This document shows positions 45,364 through 56,139 of a stretch of DNA of 64,000 nucleotides, piece after piece. The DNA is from Fodinicurvata sediminis DSM 21159 (GTDB lineage Bacteria > Pseudomonadota > Alphaproteobacteria > Kiloniellales > DSM-21159), in assembly GCF_000420625.1 (NCBI RefSeq), contig NZ_ATVH01000011.1, positions 310,001 through 374,000 of the forward strand. Direction: 5' to 3'. The notes beneath the pieces are model-generated. The model saw only the letters and a program-made list of their open reading frames with translations. It was not told the DNA's origin and searched no databases. The first letter of the stretch is position 1, and every line of letters begins with the position of its first letter. A program made the position numbers and the translations under genes.

Positions 45364-46722
45364 TCATTGTCCAACCATTCTATTCGCCTCGGGCATGATG
45401 TAACTGAGAAAGCCTCCCAGGAACGCCAGGACAGTGAAAGCAATGACCGCGGTTGCTGGAACCCAGAGGTCGGCCAGGATTCCAAGCCCGCCCAAGGCCA
45501 GTGCTACTAGACCGATTGCGCTATTCGCAAAGGCGACATAAAGGGGGCGCTCTTCTGAAGGGGCTGCATCCACGAGATAGGTCTTGCGCCCCAAACGTGC
45601 TCCGGCCTCGGCAATACCAAGAAGAAAGAAAACAGGTGCATAGTAGAAAACGGAAAGTGTTTCCGCAGCCCACCATCCAAGCAGGAGTGCCAGAACACCA
45701 CTTGTCCCTCCCATGATTGCCGCCAGCATCATGACCTGCCTTGCCGTTCGGTCGGACAGACGTCCCCAGAACGGACTGCTTATGATGTTGGCCAAACCAA
45801 CGAACACAATGAATATGGAAAGTGCACTCATGCCTGCGGGAACCTGTTGATAGGCATGCAGCACGAAAAGCGGCATGGCAACCTCGACCGACGTCAGGGC
45901 AGCTCTTGCGTTAAGATACTTTCGGTACCCAGACACGGACCTGACAAGGGCAATGCCCTTTCTGGCCTCTGCGATGGCGTTGCGACCCCCCTGCTGTTCG
46001 CCTGGGGCCTCGCGAATCCCGGCGAAGAACACGGCTGCAATCAGCCAAAGGCCTGCGGAAACTAGCAGAAGCAGAACGTAAGGTCCTGCTCCGGCATCTT
46101 CCCCGACAAAAACTCTAAGCCCCAAACCGGCAATGAGCGTCAGGCCTCCGCCAAGCGCAGCTCGCCCGGCAAGCAGCCGCCCGCGCCGGCCCTTGGGAAT
46201 CGTCTTGCCCAAGACATCCTGGAAGGAGACGGATCCGGCGCCACTTGCAACACTGAATACCGTGAGCAACGCCAGTACAGTCAAGCCGGCCACCCAATCC
46301 GATAGGAGCAGGACGGAAGGTATCATCAACAGAAGACAACACGCCTGCAGAATTCCAGCCGAGACCCAGACCCACTTGCGTCGGCCAAGCTGCCGAATAC
46401 GTGCCGCAACAAAAAGCTGCGGCACCAGAGATCCAACCTGTTTGATTGGTGAGAGAAACCCAACCAGTGCCCCAGGGGCACCGATCGCCGTCAGCAACCA
46501 GGGCAGCGTCAGTCCTGGACTGACCAGTTGTTCGGCAAGTTTTGTGCACAGGCCATTGAAAAGGTTCAGAAAGAAGTTCCTTGGAACCTGCGTGCAAGCA
46601 TCATCTGGGATGGCGTCACATGCTCGATCCAGGGAATCGTCACCAGCGACAACGGCATACAGGCGATCCAGGGCACCCTGAGTCGTTCCGGTTCCAGAAG
46701 TGGACTCCCGTGCAATACTCAA
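45364..46722 (-). CDS. MFS transporter with an N-terminal soluble extension
   Basis: A 452-aa permease with about twelve hydrophobic segments. Its first 45 residues are soluble ('LYAVVAGDDSLDRACDAIPDDACTQVPRNFFLNLFNG') and belong to a group of MFS proteins with such a leader. The start at 46722 (TTG) is chosen for AGGAGA 8 nt upstream; an ATG at 46758 adds twelve residues without a ribosome site. It sits before anmK in one unit, so it might move a muropeptide or sugar, but the substrate is not readable from sequence. Confidence 0.75.
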   Translation of the reverse strand: MSIARESTSGTGTTQGALDRLYAVVAGDDSLDRACDAIPDDACTQVPRNFFLNLFNGLCTKLAEQLVSPGLTLPWLLTAIGAPGALVGFLSPIKQVGSLVPQLFVAARIRQLGRRKWVWVSAGILQACCLLLMIPSVLLLSDWVAGLTVLALLTVFSVASGAGSVSFQDVLGKTIPKGRRGRLLAGRAALGGGLTLIAGLGLRVFVGEDAGAGPYVLLLLVSAGLWLIAAVFFAGIREAPGEQQGGRNAIAEARKGIALVRSVSGYRKYLNARAALTSVEVAMPLFVLHAYQQVPAGMSALSIFIVFVGLANIISSPFWGRLSDRTARQVMMLAAIMGGTSGVLALLLGWWAAETLSVFYYAPVFFLLGIAEAGARLGRKTYLVDAAPSEERPLYVAFANSAIGLVALALGGLGILADLWVPATAVIAFTVLAFLGGFLSYIMPEANRMVGQ

Positions 46723-46829
46723 ACGATCTCTCCTACAGGTCTTGTGCGCGCAATCCATTCTTGCGCGGTGTTCTCCCGAGTGTCAGAAATTCCAAGTCAG
46801 GAGACAACGTCAAGCAGCGGCACTAAAGC

Positions 46830-47927
46830 ATGAAAGTCGGCGATCACTACTATCGCAGCATATGGTTGGGGGAAGATGGATGGTCGGTCGAGATCATTGA
46901 CCAGACACGCTTGCCTCATGAATTCGCCACGCATCGCCTGACCAGCCAGGAACAAGCAGCCGAGGCAATCGTTTCCATGCGGGTCCGAGGAGCGCCCCTG
47001 ATCGGAGCAACTGCAGCTTATGGTCTCTGCCTGGCCTTGCGCCAGGATAGCAGCGATCATGCCATGGAGCAGGCCGTATCCAGTCTGATGTCAACGCGGC
47101 CGACCGCAGTCAATCTGCGTTGGGCCCTGCAACGCATGACATCCGGCCTGTCTTCCCTGAACGGCAATGAGCGCTTGAACAAGGCCTATGAGATTGCCCG
47201 CTCCATCTGTGACGAAGATGCAGCTTTGAATGAAGCCATAGGTGCACACGGGCTATCGCTGCTCAAGGAAGCCGCAGGCAGGAAGAAGACCGGTGAGCCC
47301 CTGAACATACTGACCCATTGCAATGCAGGGTGGCTGGCCACTGTCGACTGGGGGACAGCCCTGGCCCCCATCTACAAGGCCCATGACCTCGGTATTCCGC
47401 TGCACGTATGGGTTGACGAAACCCGTCCGCGAAACCAGGGGGCCAGCCTAACAGCCTGGGAACTGGCCGGGCACGGCGTGCCCCATAGCGTGATTGTGGA
47501 CAATGCCGGCGGTCACCTCATGCAGAGCGGACAAGTCGATCTCTGCATCACGGGAACCGATCGGACTGCGGCCAACGGTGATGTCTGCAACAAGATCGGC
47601 ACCTACCTGAAAGCCCTGGCTGCTCATGACAATGGAATACCTTTCTATGTTGCACTGCCCAGTCCAACAATCGACTGGCAGCTTCAGGAAGGCGTGGGAC
47701 AGGTGCCGATTGAAGAGCGGGACCCCAAGGAAGTCAGCCATTTATCCGGCCTGGATCAGGAAGGTCGTCTCTGTGAAGTGAAGCTATTGCCTGAAGGCAG
47801 TCGCGCGGCGAATTACGCTTTCGATGTCACCCCGGCAAGGTATGTCACCGCTCTGATTACGGAAGCCGGAATCTGCGATGCATCCAGGCAGGGGCTCCAG
47901 GGTTTATTTCGTCAGCAAGCCGTTTGA
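46830..47927 (+). CDS. mtnA: S-methyl-5-thioribose-1-phosphate isomerase (MtnA)
   Basis: It converts methylthioribose-1-phosphate to methylthioribulose-1-phosphate in methionine salvage. 365 aa, usual length. Catalytic Cys in '[20 protein letters not shown]' and Asp in '[21 protein letters not shown]' are present, with '[17 protein letters not shown]' near residue 50. No other mtn genes are near, so it may take part in a DHAP-shunt-type pathway or in salvage with distant genes. Confidence 0.95.
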   Translation: MKVGDHYYRSIWLGEDGWSVEIIDQTRLPHEFATHRLTSQEQAAEAIVSMRVRGAPLIGATAAYGLCLALRQDSSDHAMEQAVSSLMSTRPTAVNLRWALQRMTSGLSSLNGNERLNKAYEIARSICDEDAALNEAIGAHGLSLLKEAAGRKKTGEPLNILTHCNAGWLATVDWGTALAPIYKAHDLGIPLHVWVDETRPRNQGASLTAWELAGHGVPHSVIVDNAGGHLMQSGQVDLCITGTDRTAANGDVCNKIGTYLKALAAHDNGIPFYVALPSPTIDWQLQEGVGQVPIEERDPKEVSHLSGLDQEGRLCEVKLLPEGSRAANYAFDVTPARYVTALITEAGICDASRQGLQGLFRQQAV

Positions 47928-47990
47928 AGACGGTACGTTGAGGCTTTGATAGCCCTGTGCTAATCACCCTCGCTCCATCGTATCTTCAGA

Positions 47991-49250
47991 ATGGCTATCC
48001 AAGACATGGCGAAGTCCGAATTCCTCAAAGAAATTTCCGAGCGCGGTTTTCTTCATCAATGCACCGACCTGGAAGGCCTTGATGAACAGCTGATGGCCGG
48101 ACCTGTTACGGCCTATATCGGTTTCGATTGTACGGCAGACTCCCTGCATGTTGGGCATCTGATGTCGATCATGAATCTTCGATGGCTTCAGAAAACCGGC
48201 CACAAGCCGATCGTGCTCATGGGTGGCGGCACGACGAAGATCGGAGATCCCTCTGGACGTGATGAAACCCGTCAGTTGCTCAGCAACGAGGATATTGCCA
48301 ACAACATGGCCGGCATCCGCAGTGTCTTCGAACAGTTCCTGACCTTCGGTGAGGGACCGACAGACGCCGTCATGGTCAACAACGCGGATTGGCTGGACGA
48401 TATCAATTACATCGCATTTCTGCGCGATTTCGGTCGGCATTTTTCGGTCAACCGTATGCTCTCGTTCGACTCAGTCAAACTGCGTCTGGATCGCGAGCAG
48501 CCGCTGACTTTCCTGGAGTTCAATTACATGATCCTCCAGGCTTATGATTTCCTGGAACTCTCACGCCGCCGGAATTGTCTGCTGCAAATGGGCGGCTCGG
48601 ACCAGTGGGGCAACATTGTCAACGGCATCGAACTGACACGGCGCCTGGATCATAAACAGCTTTTCGGGCTGACCACCCCCCTGATCACCACGGCCTCCGG
48701 CCAGAAAATGGGCAAAACCGCCGGCGGGGCCATCTGGCTGAATGAAGAACGCTTGAGCAGCTATGACTACTGGCAGTTCTGGCGCAACACCGAGGACGCA
48801 GACGTAGGACGGTTCCTTCGGGTGTTCACGGAGCTGCCTTTGGATGAGATCGCGCGTCTCGAAAAGCTGGAGGGCCAGGAGATCAATGAAGCGAAGAAAA
48901 TCCTGGCGCACGAGGCAACAGCTCTTTGTCGAAATGAAAAAGCGGCCCGAGAAGCAGCGTTAACGGCACGGAAGACCTTCGAGGAAGGGCAAAGCGGCGA
49001 GGGACTGCCAAAGGTTTCAGTTGATCGTGACCGCCTGAATTCAGGCATTCCTCTGTATGAACTCTTGCGCGAAGCAGGCCTCAGCAAGTCGAATGGCGAA
49101 GCCCGTCGGCTGATCAAGGGCGGCGGCGCGCGCATAAACGACGCGCGGATAGACGACGAAAGTTATCTGGTGACAGACAACGATTTCACGGACAACAGCA
49201 TCCGCGTATCAGCAGGCAGAAAACGGCACGCTCTGGTCGAAACGCGCTAA
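47991..49250 (+). CDS. tyrS: Tyrosyl-tRNA synthetase
   Basis: Charges tRNA-Tyr. 419 aa, class Ic. '[11 protein letters not shown]' is the HIGH motif near residue 50; the KMSKS motif is '[10 protein letters not shown]'; an S4 RNA-binding domain is at the C-terminus ('[26 protein letters not shown]'). Two in-frame starts exist (47991 and 48006); neither has a clear ribosome site. It ends 4 nt from the convergent AsmA-like gene. Confidence 0.96.
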   Translation: MAIQDMAKSEFLKEISERGFLHQCTDLEGLDEQLMAGPVTAYIGFDCTADSLHVGHLMSIMNLRWLQKTGHKPIVLMGGGTTKIGDPSGRDETRQLLSNEDIANNMAGIRSVFEQFLTFGEGPTDAVMVNNADWLDDINYIAFLRDFGRHFSVNRMLSFDSVKLRLDREQPLTFLEFNYMILQAYDFLELSRRRNCLLQMGGSDQWGNIVNGIELTRRLDHKQLFGLTTPLITTASGQKMGKTAGGAIWLNEERLSSYDYWQFWRNTEDADVGRFLRVFTELPLDEIARLEKLEGQEINEAKKILAHEATALCRNEKAAREAALTARKTFEEGQSGEGLPKVSVDRDRLNSGIPLYELLREAGLSKSNGEARRLIKGGGARINDARIDDESYLVTDNDFTDNSIRVSAGRKRHALVETR

Positions 49251-49254
49251 GGAT

Positions 49255-52200
49255 TTATCGTCCTCTGGAGGGCGGACGGGTCTCAAAGGCCGGCTCTTCG
49301 TCATCCTCAGCACCTCCACCGTCTTCCGTGGGGCTTTCGTCCGGTGGGCTGGTATCGGGGGCGATATTGAAGAGTTGTCTTAGGAAACCCGGAGCCAGAA
49401 CGGATAGTGGATTCACTGCGATATCAGGATCCTCAATGGGACCGCTTACTGCATAACTGAACCCCAGGATGCCCTCACCTTCTCCACCTGTCAGCAGATC
49501 GCCAATCAGCGGTATGGAGCCCAGAACACTGTTTATCGAATAGGCCGGCACAAGGGTCCCGCGGATGTCCGTGGCCTTTCCCTCCATGTCGAGCCGTCCC
49601 TTGGCCGTAATTCCGAGCGAGGGTCCGTTTGCCTGGATCAGTTCGCTCGTGATCTGGGTTTCATAAACAATCGCATCTCCATGCAGGCGTTCGAAGACGA
49701 TCCCTTCTCCGCTCATGAGGTTGGCTATACCGCTCAAGGATGCCACCGTCAGAAGCTGCGCCATGGCAGGCGCATTCACCAAGCGAAAGTCTTGTGACCA
49801 GATACGCAGATTGAGAGGTGCCTGTGGATAAGGGCCATCCGCTTCACCTGAAATGCGCATGGCACCGCCCCGGATCCCCTCTGTCAGATCTGCAGCCTCA
49901 AGAAGCGCGCCCATGTCACTGGCCGTAAGTTCAAGCCTGTGTCCCCCTGACTCCACAGGCCCATAATTCAATCGCAAACCATCCGGAATGGGCGCCTCGG
50001 CACCACTTTCGGTGTCCGGCACTGGTGAACTGCCAGGCAGGTCTGCACGTCCACGCGCCATCAACCAGAGACCATCCCGTCGTTCTGCAGCAACGGATAG
50101 GTTCTCGAAGTAGCGATCCTGCGAGAAATAGACCCTGGACAGACTAGGCGCACGGATCACCAGGTCTTGAGGGTCTTCATCCGCGCTGGAGGACAATTCC
50201 ATGTCGGAGTCAGTGTCATCCGTATCCTCCATCAAGGGGACAAGGTCCAACACCCCACCTCCCAGCTCAACTTCAAGTGCCGATCCGGAAGGACGCCGCA
50301 TCACGATATCCTGCAGGCTTGAGCGTCCCATGTTAAAGCTGGAGAGAGCCGCTTCCTGTATCTCCTGGCCAGGCTCGTTCATCGTAATCACTCCGGAGGC
50401 CTGCAGATCCTCGGTACTGAACTCGAAGTTCTCCGCCCCTAAAAAACGCTCGCCCTGCAGGACCAACTGAGCGTTCAGATTGCCCTCCCGAGACGCTGGT
50501 TTGCGCCACTGCAACTCGGGAATCTGAACTTCTGTGTCGAACAGATCGGCTTGCACATCAATTTCTGCACGCTCGTCGGCATAGACACGCGCTGACAGGG
50601 AAACAGCTGCCGGACCAGAGAGATAGGGCGCGGGATCTACATCGATCACCGCCCATCCGGCTTCATCCAGTGCGGGGATCTCCGCCGCCAATTCAGTACG
50701 CAGTCCCGGACCCGCAAAGACTTCGCGCCAGTTAGCTGTTCCCCGAACAGCTCCAAGCTGCATGGGTCCTTGGACCTGCATCTCATCCTGATTGACCTGG
50801 ATATCCAGAGGACTGCCTCGCATGTCCTCTTCCAGGAAGGCATTGGCAATGAAGACGTCTTCCAACTGACCCGCAGCAGACAGGTTCACATCATCGAATT
50901 CCAGGTCGTCCAGTAGTGGAAATGCAAAATTGAGATCGGTATCGAACTGCCCTTCGCTTCCAGCTGCCGTGAAACCCATTTCCTGCAGCAAGGCAAGTCG
51001 CGGATGCTCGAGAATCTGGAATGCCGCTGTCAAAGCACCATTGGCCTGTAGAGACAGATCCAGGCGGTGATCCTCGCCTGACAGGCCATGGATATCCAGG
51101 AGCCCTTCCGTCACCTCAATCCCGTTCACCTGCCCTTCTGCGATCACGAAGTCCAGTCCGTCGGGGGTGAAGCTTGCTGTTCCAGACGTGGAAACGGCGG
51201 GTGGAAGTGGCTCAAGATAATGAATCTCCAGCCCCTCGTAATCGAAGCCCCCGGCCATTTCACGCAGGTTGACGTTCAAGGCTTCATCGAAGTCCAGGGC
51301 TGCCCGGAGCTCCAACATGTTGACGCCGCCGTCGCGGATATTGTCCGTAACCCAGTCACGGGCGTTCTCGGCCACGGCAAGAGGCCAGAAATGCGAAAGC
51401 TCCCTGGCGCGTACGTTCCGGATTTCCCCCTCAAGCCCTACGCCATATCCCTGCTGCATAGCTTCAAGCTCAGCTGTAAGGGAAATGGCAGGGCCTGACT
51501 GCCCGGTTTCGGGACTCAACAGGTCAAGACTGGCATCGGAGACAGTCAGAAGGTGCTTGTCATTCGAATGAAGCTCGCCTTCAACAGAAAGTGTCTCGAA
51601 GGCAAGACTGCGGTTGAAATGCCTTGGCAGATTGAGATGTCCCCCATCGGAACGCATACTGAAGCTTCCATTTGGCATTTCACCTGAAAGCGGTATTTGG
51701 CCCCGAAACTGGGCATCCAGAATGAACTCCAGGCCAGAGAGTGATTGGGACTGGGGAAGGAAGGCATCGAAGGCCGATCCGGTCGCCGTAGGATCGAATC
51801 CATTCAGGCTGAGATTGATGTCGATGGCATCATTGGACTTCCCATAATGGAATGACGCCGCCACGGGAGTCAGTTGATCGCCCAGCCGCAGGCCCAGGTC
51901 CGCCTGTCCACCAATGCCTGATGGTTCACGCCATATGTCGATGTCCGAATTCTCGGCTGAAAAAACGGTTCCTAATCGCCTGTCCTCAAGTACCAGATCA
52001 GCTCGTGTAATATGCAGCTTTTGCAGATATGACCAAGGTTCATCCCCGGGAGTCTTGGACAGCATCCGCCCCAGAAAACGTTTGGCGAGCTCGTTGAACC
52101 CCTCTTCCGACTCCGTATCCTGGCCCAGTCCCCCCATCCTAAACCGCCCCTCCTGATCGCGGACGAGATTGACTCGCGCATCCAGGATATCGATCTCAAT

Positions 52201-52539
52201 AGGCGCAAGATTCCCCTTCAGCAACTCCGTCAGACTGAAGATGACATCGGCGCGCGGGAACGAGGCAAGCAGTCTGTCCTGATCATCATAAACACGCCAG
52301 TCGCGTGCCTGAAGACCCAGGCGACGCGTGGTTCCGGACCAGGCCAGGTAGGTTTCGCCGACATCCACCCGAATGTCACCTGTCGAGGATGACAGGTTAT
52401 CTTCAAGAACAGGTTCCAGAAAATCGATGGAAACAGGCTGCTGGGACAATCGCCAGCCTGCGAAGACCAAAAGGACGACAGCCAGGATGACGAATGCGGA
52501 AACGAAGTTCAGAATCCAATGTGCACTGCGAAACGCCAT
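49255..52539 (-). CDS. Large AsmA/YhdP-like envelope protein
   Basis: A 1,094-aa protein with one N-terminal membrane segment ('ILNFVSAFVILAVVLLVFAGW', residues 9-29) and a long periplasmic beta-rich body, like YhdP and other AsmA-family proteins that bridge the membranes and help transport phospholipids to the outer membrane. The N-terminal region fits DUF3971; the C-terminal 150 residues ('IVYETQITSELIQANGPSLGITAKGRLDM', 'NSVLGSIPLIGDLLTGGEGEG') fit the AsmA_2/YhdP tail. The far C-terminus is acidic and Pro-rich. Confidence 0.85.
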   Translation of the reverse strand: MAFRSAHWILNFVSAFVILAVVLLVFAGWRLSQQPVSIDFLEPVLEDNLSSSTGDIRVDVGETYLAWSGTTRRLGLQARDWRVYDDQDRLLASFPRADVIFSLTELLKGNLAPIEIDILDARVNLVRDQEGRFRMGGLGQDTESEEGFNELAKRFLGRMLSKTPGDEPWSYLQKLHITRADLVLEDRRLGTVFSAENSDIDIWREPSGIGGQADLGLRLGDQLTPVAASFHYGKSNDAIDINLSLNGFDPTATGSAFDAFLPQSQSLSGLEFILDAQFRGQIPLSGEMPNGSFSMRSDGGHLNLPRHFNRSLAFETLSVEGELHSNDKHLLTVSDASLDLLSPETGQSGPAISLTAELEAMQQGYGVGLEGEIRNVRARELSHFWPLAVAENARDWVTDNIRDGGVNMLELRAALDFDEALNVNLREMAGGFDYEGLEIHYLEPLPPAVSTSGTASFTPDGLDFVIAEGQVNGIEVTEGLLDIHGLSGEDHRLDLSLQANGALTAAFQILEHPRLALLQEMGFTAAGSEGQFDTDLNFAFPLLDDLEFDDVNLSAAGQLEDVFIANAFLEEDMRGSPLDIQVNQDEMQVQGPMQLGAVRGTANWREVFAGPGLRTELAAEIPALDEAGWAVIDVDPAPYLSGPAAVSLSARVYADERAEIDVQADLFDTEVQIPELQWRKPASREGNLNAQLVLQGERFLGAENFEFSTEDLQASGVITMNEPGQEIQEAALSSFNMGRSSLQDIVMRRPSGSALEVELGGGVLDLVPLMEDTDDTDSDMELSSSADEDPQDLVIRAPSLSRVYFSQDRYFENLSVAAERRDGLWLMARGRADLPGSSPVPDTESGAEAPIPDGLRLNYGPVESGGHRLELTASDMGALLEAADLTEGIRGGAMRISGEADGPYPQAPLNLRIWSQDFRLVNAPAMAQLLTVASLSGIANLMSGEGIVFERLHGDAIVYETQITSELIQANGPSLGITAKGRLDMEGKATDIRGTLVPAYSINSVLGSIPLIGDLLTGGEGEGILGFSYAVSGPIEDPDIAVNPLSVLAPGFLRQLFNIAPDTSPPDESPTEDGGGAEDDEEPAFETRPPSRGR

Positions 52540-52678
52540 GGAACGATCCTACCTGTCCAGGCCATGCCCGGACAGAAGATATTCGTCCGATTCCAGATTC
52601 GTCGGAGCAGTACTTGACCGGGGGTTTCCGGCAACGGAGGCTCCATGAATATGCGTGTCTTCCGAAGGGATATGAATC

Positions 52679-55654
52679 ATGTCTTCAAGCCTGTTGTCCC
52701 GGTTAGAAATACTGCCTCCGCCCGGGGACAACGAGCGGATATCTGTTGGGCGGCAACATTTGGAAGAGCGACTCCGGAATCTGGACGACGAACAACAGGA
52801 TAAACTCACGGAGATTCTGGAGCACGCTCAGGTATCACAATTGCTGGATGTCATTTTTGGGTACTCGCCTTACCTGACCCAGTGCCTGTTGTCCGATCTC
52901 CCCTGGACAGGAAGAACCCTGGAGCAATCTCCCGAAACGGCATTCCAGGGCATTCTGACAGAGTGCGAAAACAAGGTGCCGGCCTGCGAAGATACTGCCC
53001 AGGCCATGCGTATCCTGAGGCAATCCAGAAGACGCACTTCACTGCTTCTAGGACTTTGTGACATAGCCGGACTGTTGGATGTGATGGCTGTAACAGAACA
53101 GCTCAGTGCATTCGCAGATACGGCCATCAACGCTGCTGTGGCCCACCTCCTCCTCCAGGCAGACAGACGCGGTGAAATCGCGCTCAAGAACCAGGATTAT
53201 CCACTGACCGATTGTGGCTATCTGGTTATCGCCATGGGCAAGTACGGCGCACGAGAACTCAATTATTCCTCGGATATAGACCTGATTGTACTCTATTCAC
53301 CTGAACAAATTGACTATCGCGGAAGCCGCGACCTGCAAAGCCGGATGGTCCGTTTGACCCAAGACCTGGCCCGCATGCTGGATGAACGGACTGCTGACGG
53401 GTACGTCTTTCGAACCGACCTTCGCCTGCGACCGGATCCCGGCGCCACGCCGCTTGCCCTTTCCGTCAACGCAGCCCTGTCCTACTATGAATCCACCGGA
53501 CAAAACTGGGAACGTGCCGCCATGATCAAGGCACGAGCTGCAGCGGGCGATCTGGAACTCGGTGCATGGTTCCTGAATGAGCTTGCCCCCTTTATCTGGC
53601 GCAAGCATCTGGATTTCTGGGCGATACAGGACATTCACTCCATCAAACGCCAGATCCATGCGCAGAAAGGTGGATCTGTCATCGAGGTCGAGGGGCACAA
53701 CATCAAGCTGGGGCGTGGCGGGATCCGCGAAATCGAGTTCTTCGTCCAGGTTCAACAGTTGATCTTCGGAGGACGCGAACCCGTGTTGCGTCCGGCCAAA
53801 ACCCTGGATGCACTGGACCAGCTCGCAGAGGCAGAACGCATTTCCGCAGAAGCACAGCATGACCTCCTCGACGCCTATCGCTTCCTGCGTACTCTCGAAC
53901 ACCGACTTCAGATGGTCGAAGATCAGCAAACCCACAGCCTGCCGGAAACCGCCGACGGCCTTTCGCAGATCGCGGGCTTCATGGGCTATTCCAGCCAGGA
54001 GCGCTTTCGTGAAGATCTTCTCGATCACCTTCGCAAGGTCGAACGCCACTACGCCGAACTATTCGAGGAAGCGCCCAGCCTCGCAGGCCCGGGCAACCTG
54101 GTATTCACGGGTGGAGAACCGGAGCCCGAGACCCTGAAAACCCTGAAGACAATGGGGTATCAGGACGGCGAGAAAGTCTTCCATACTGTTCGGGCCTGGC
54201 ATCATGGCCGCTACCGCGCCACCCGCTCGACCCGTGCCCGCCAGATTCTGACGGAAATCATGCCGGCGCTGATCGATCAGTTTGGGGAAACGCTGGACCC
54301 TGATACGGCCCTTTCGCGTTTTGATGCCTTCCTTGCGGGGCTTCCTGCGGGAGTCCAGTTGTTTTCCCTGCTGTACCAGAATCCCAAGCTCCTCGAGGTG
54401 TTGGGAGATATCATGGGTCGAGCCCCCGCTTTGGCCGATCACCTGAGTCGCAATGCCGGGCTTCTGGAAGCGGTTCTGGACTCAAGCTTTTTCGAGCCCT
54501 TGCCGGACAGGGAAACCCTGGAAAAACATTTGCGGGAGGAACTCAGTCGCGCGCGTGACTTCGAGGACTGCCTGGATGTTGTGCGCCGCTGGACAGCCGA
54601 CCATCGCTTCCAGGTCGGTGTCCAGATCCTGAGGAGCAGCATAACCTCGATCGAGGCATCAACAGCGCTGTCCGACCTTGCGGAAGCCGTCATTCGTGCC
54701 TTGGCGCCCACGGTGGAGGCTCAGATGGCAGAACAGCACGGGGTCATACCCGACGGCGGATTGCTGATCCTGGCGCTCGGCAAACTGGGCGGGCGTGAAA
54801 TGACCTTCAGTTCCGATCTGGACCTGGTTTTCCTCTATCAGACTGCAGATGACCACGCGGAATCGGACGGCCGAAAGCCCTTGTCCGCCAGCGTTTACTA
54901 TGGGCGTCTTGCACAGCGTATCATTACGGCCCTGACTGCATTGACAGCTGAAGGCCAGCTTTACGAAGTGGACCCGCGTTTGCGGCCATCCGGTGCGGCG
55001 GGCCCCATCGCGCTGTCCGTCAACGGCTTTGCAAAGTACGAACAGAATGACGCCTGGACCTGGGAACACATGGCCCTGACAAAGGCACGCGTCATACATG
55101 GTCCGGCAAGTCTGACGAGCGATCTCGAGAACCATATCCACGCGGTCCTCACAAAGCACCGCGATCCCGATCAGCTCCTGCTGGCCGTACACGATATGCG
55201 CAGGCGAATTGAGAAGGAGCATCCCGGGAAATCGATATGGGACTGCAAGTATGTGCGCGGCGGGCTCTACGATCTGGATTTCCTGGCTCAGTACCTGCAA
55301 TTGCGCGACGCAGCAGATTGTCCCGATATCATATCTCCCTCCTCCGAGCAGGCCTTCAGCAAAATGGCGAAGGCAGGTTTGATCGAGCAGGAGGAAAATG
55401 AGGACCTCAGCCGTGCCATGCGGCTCTTTCGTCAGGTGCAGAACTTCCTGCGCCTGACGATGGGGGATGACTTCAAAGAGGAACAAGCTAATGCGCCCCT
55501 GAAGCTCGCTCTTGCCAGAGCCACGGAGTATCCCACTTTTGAAGAGCTGAAAGACGCTTTGACGATCAGTGCCCAGACCGTTACCCGATATTACAGCAAA
55601 CGAATCGAGCAACCTGCTCAGGCACTGACCGATACGCGTGAATCAACAAAATAA
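52679..55654 (+). CDS. glnE: Glutamine synthetase adenylyltransferase/deadenylase (GlnE)
   Basis: It adenylylates and deadenylylates GlnA under control of PII. 991 aa, normal length. Two nucleotidyltransferase domains: 'GARELNYSSDIDLIVLYS' near residue 190 (deadenylase half) and 'GGREMTFSSDLDLVFLYQ' near 700 (adenylylase half). 'RVDLRLRPDPGATPLALS'-like sequence and 'EVDPRLRPSGAAGPIALS' are the paired repeats. AAGGGA lies 8 nt before the ATG. It completes a GlnB-GlnA-GlnE set within this window. Confidence 0.97.
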   Translation: MSSSLLSRLEILPPPGDNERISVGRQHLEERLRNLDDEQQDKLTEILEHAQVSQLLDVIFGYSPYLTQCLLSDLPWTGRTLEQSPETAFQGILTECENKVPACEDTAQAMRILRQSRRRTSLLLGLCDIAGLLDVMAVTEQLSAFADTAINAAVAHLLLQADRRGEIALKNQDYPLTDCGYLVIAMGKYGARELNYSSDIDLIVLYSPEQIDYRGSRDLQSRMVRLTQDLARMLDERTADGYVFRTDLRLRPDPGATPLALSVNAALSYYESTGQNWERAAMIKARAAAGDLELGAWFLNELAPFIWRKHLDFWAIQDIHSIKRQIHAQKGGSVIEVEGHNIKLGRGGIREIEFFVQVQQLIFGGREPVLRPAKTLDALDQLAEAERISAEAQHDLLDAYRFLRTLEHRLQMVEDQQTHSLPETADGLSQIAGFMGYSSQERFREDLLDHLRKVERHYAELFEEAPSLAGPGNLVFTGGEPEPETLKTLKTMGYQDGEKVFHTVRAWHHGRYRATRSTRARQILTEIMPALIDQFGETLDPDTALSRFDAFLAGLPAGVQLFSLLYQNPKLLEVLGDIMGRAPALADHLSRNAGLLEAVLDSSFFEPLPDRETLEKHLREELSRARDFEDCLDVVRRWTADHRFQVGVQILRSSITSIEASTALSDLAEAVIRALAPTVEAQMAEQHGVIPDGGLLILALGKLGGREMTFSSDLDLVFLYQTADDHAESDGRKPLSASVYYGRLAQRIITALTALTAEGQLYEVDPRLRPSGAAGPIALSVNGFAKYEQNDAWTWEHMALTKARVIHGPASLTSDLENHIHAVLTKHRDPDQLLLAVHDMRRRIEKEHPGKSIWDCKYVRGGLYDLDFLAQYLQLRDAADCPDIISPSSEQAFSKMAKAGLIEQEENEDLSRAMRLFRQVQNFLRLTMGDDFKEEQANAPLKLALARATEYPTFEELKDALTISAQTVTRYYSKRIEQPAQALTDTRESTK

Positions 55655-55674
55655 GATGCAAGAAGGAGAAACAA

Positions 55675-56139
55675 ATGGCGCTGGAAGAAGGCCAGAAAGC
55701 CCCTGATTTCACAATGCCCACCGATGGAGGGGGCAAGATATCCCTCAGCGAGCTTCGCGGGCGCAAGGTTGTCCTCTACTTCTATCCGCGCGATGACACT
55801 TCGGGCTGCACCAAGGAAGCCTGCGGCTTTCGTGATTCCCTGCCGGACTTCTTCGGAACCGATGCAGTCGTAATCGGTGTTTCAAGAGACTCCGTAAAGT
55901 CCCACGACAAGTTCAAGGACAAGCACAACCTGAATTTCACGCTGGCATCTGATGAGGACGGATCGGTATGCGAGGCCTATGGCACATGGGTCGAGAAATC
56001 CATGTATGGCAAGAAATTCATGGGCATCGAACGCTCAACCTTTCTGATCGATGAAGAGGGCGTGTTGCGCAAGATATGGCGCAAGGTAAAAGTCAACGGT
56101 CATGTGGATGCGGTTCTGCAGGAGGCGCAGAAGCTTTGA
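55675..56139 (+). CDS. bcp: Peroxiredoxin Bcp (thiol peroxidase)
   Basis: Reduces H2O2 and organic peroxides in the cytosol. 154 aa with peroxidatic Cys45 in 'PRDDTSGCTKEACGFRD' and resolving Cys50, the 1-4 spacing of the E. coli Bcp type. AGAAGGAG precedes the ATG. It follows glnE by 20 nt, and its stop overlaps the start of the next gene. Confidence 0.95.
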   Translation: MALEEGQKAPDFTMPTDGGGKISLSELRGRKVVLYFYPRDDTSGCTKEACGFRDSLPDFFGTDAVVIGVSRDSVKSHDKFKDKHNLNFTLASDEDGSVCEAYGTWVEKSMYGKKFMGIERSTFLIDEEGVLRKIWRKVKVNGHVDAVLQEAQKL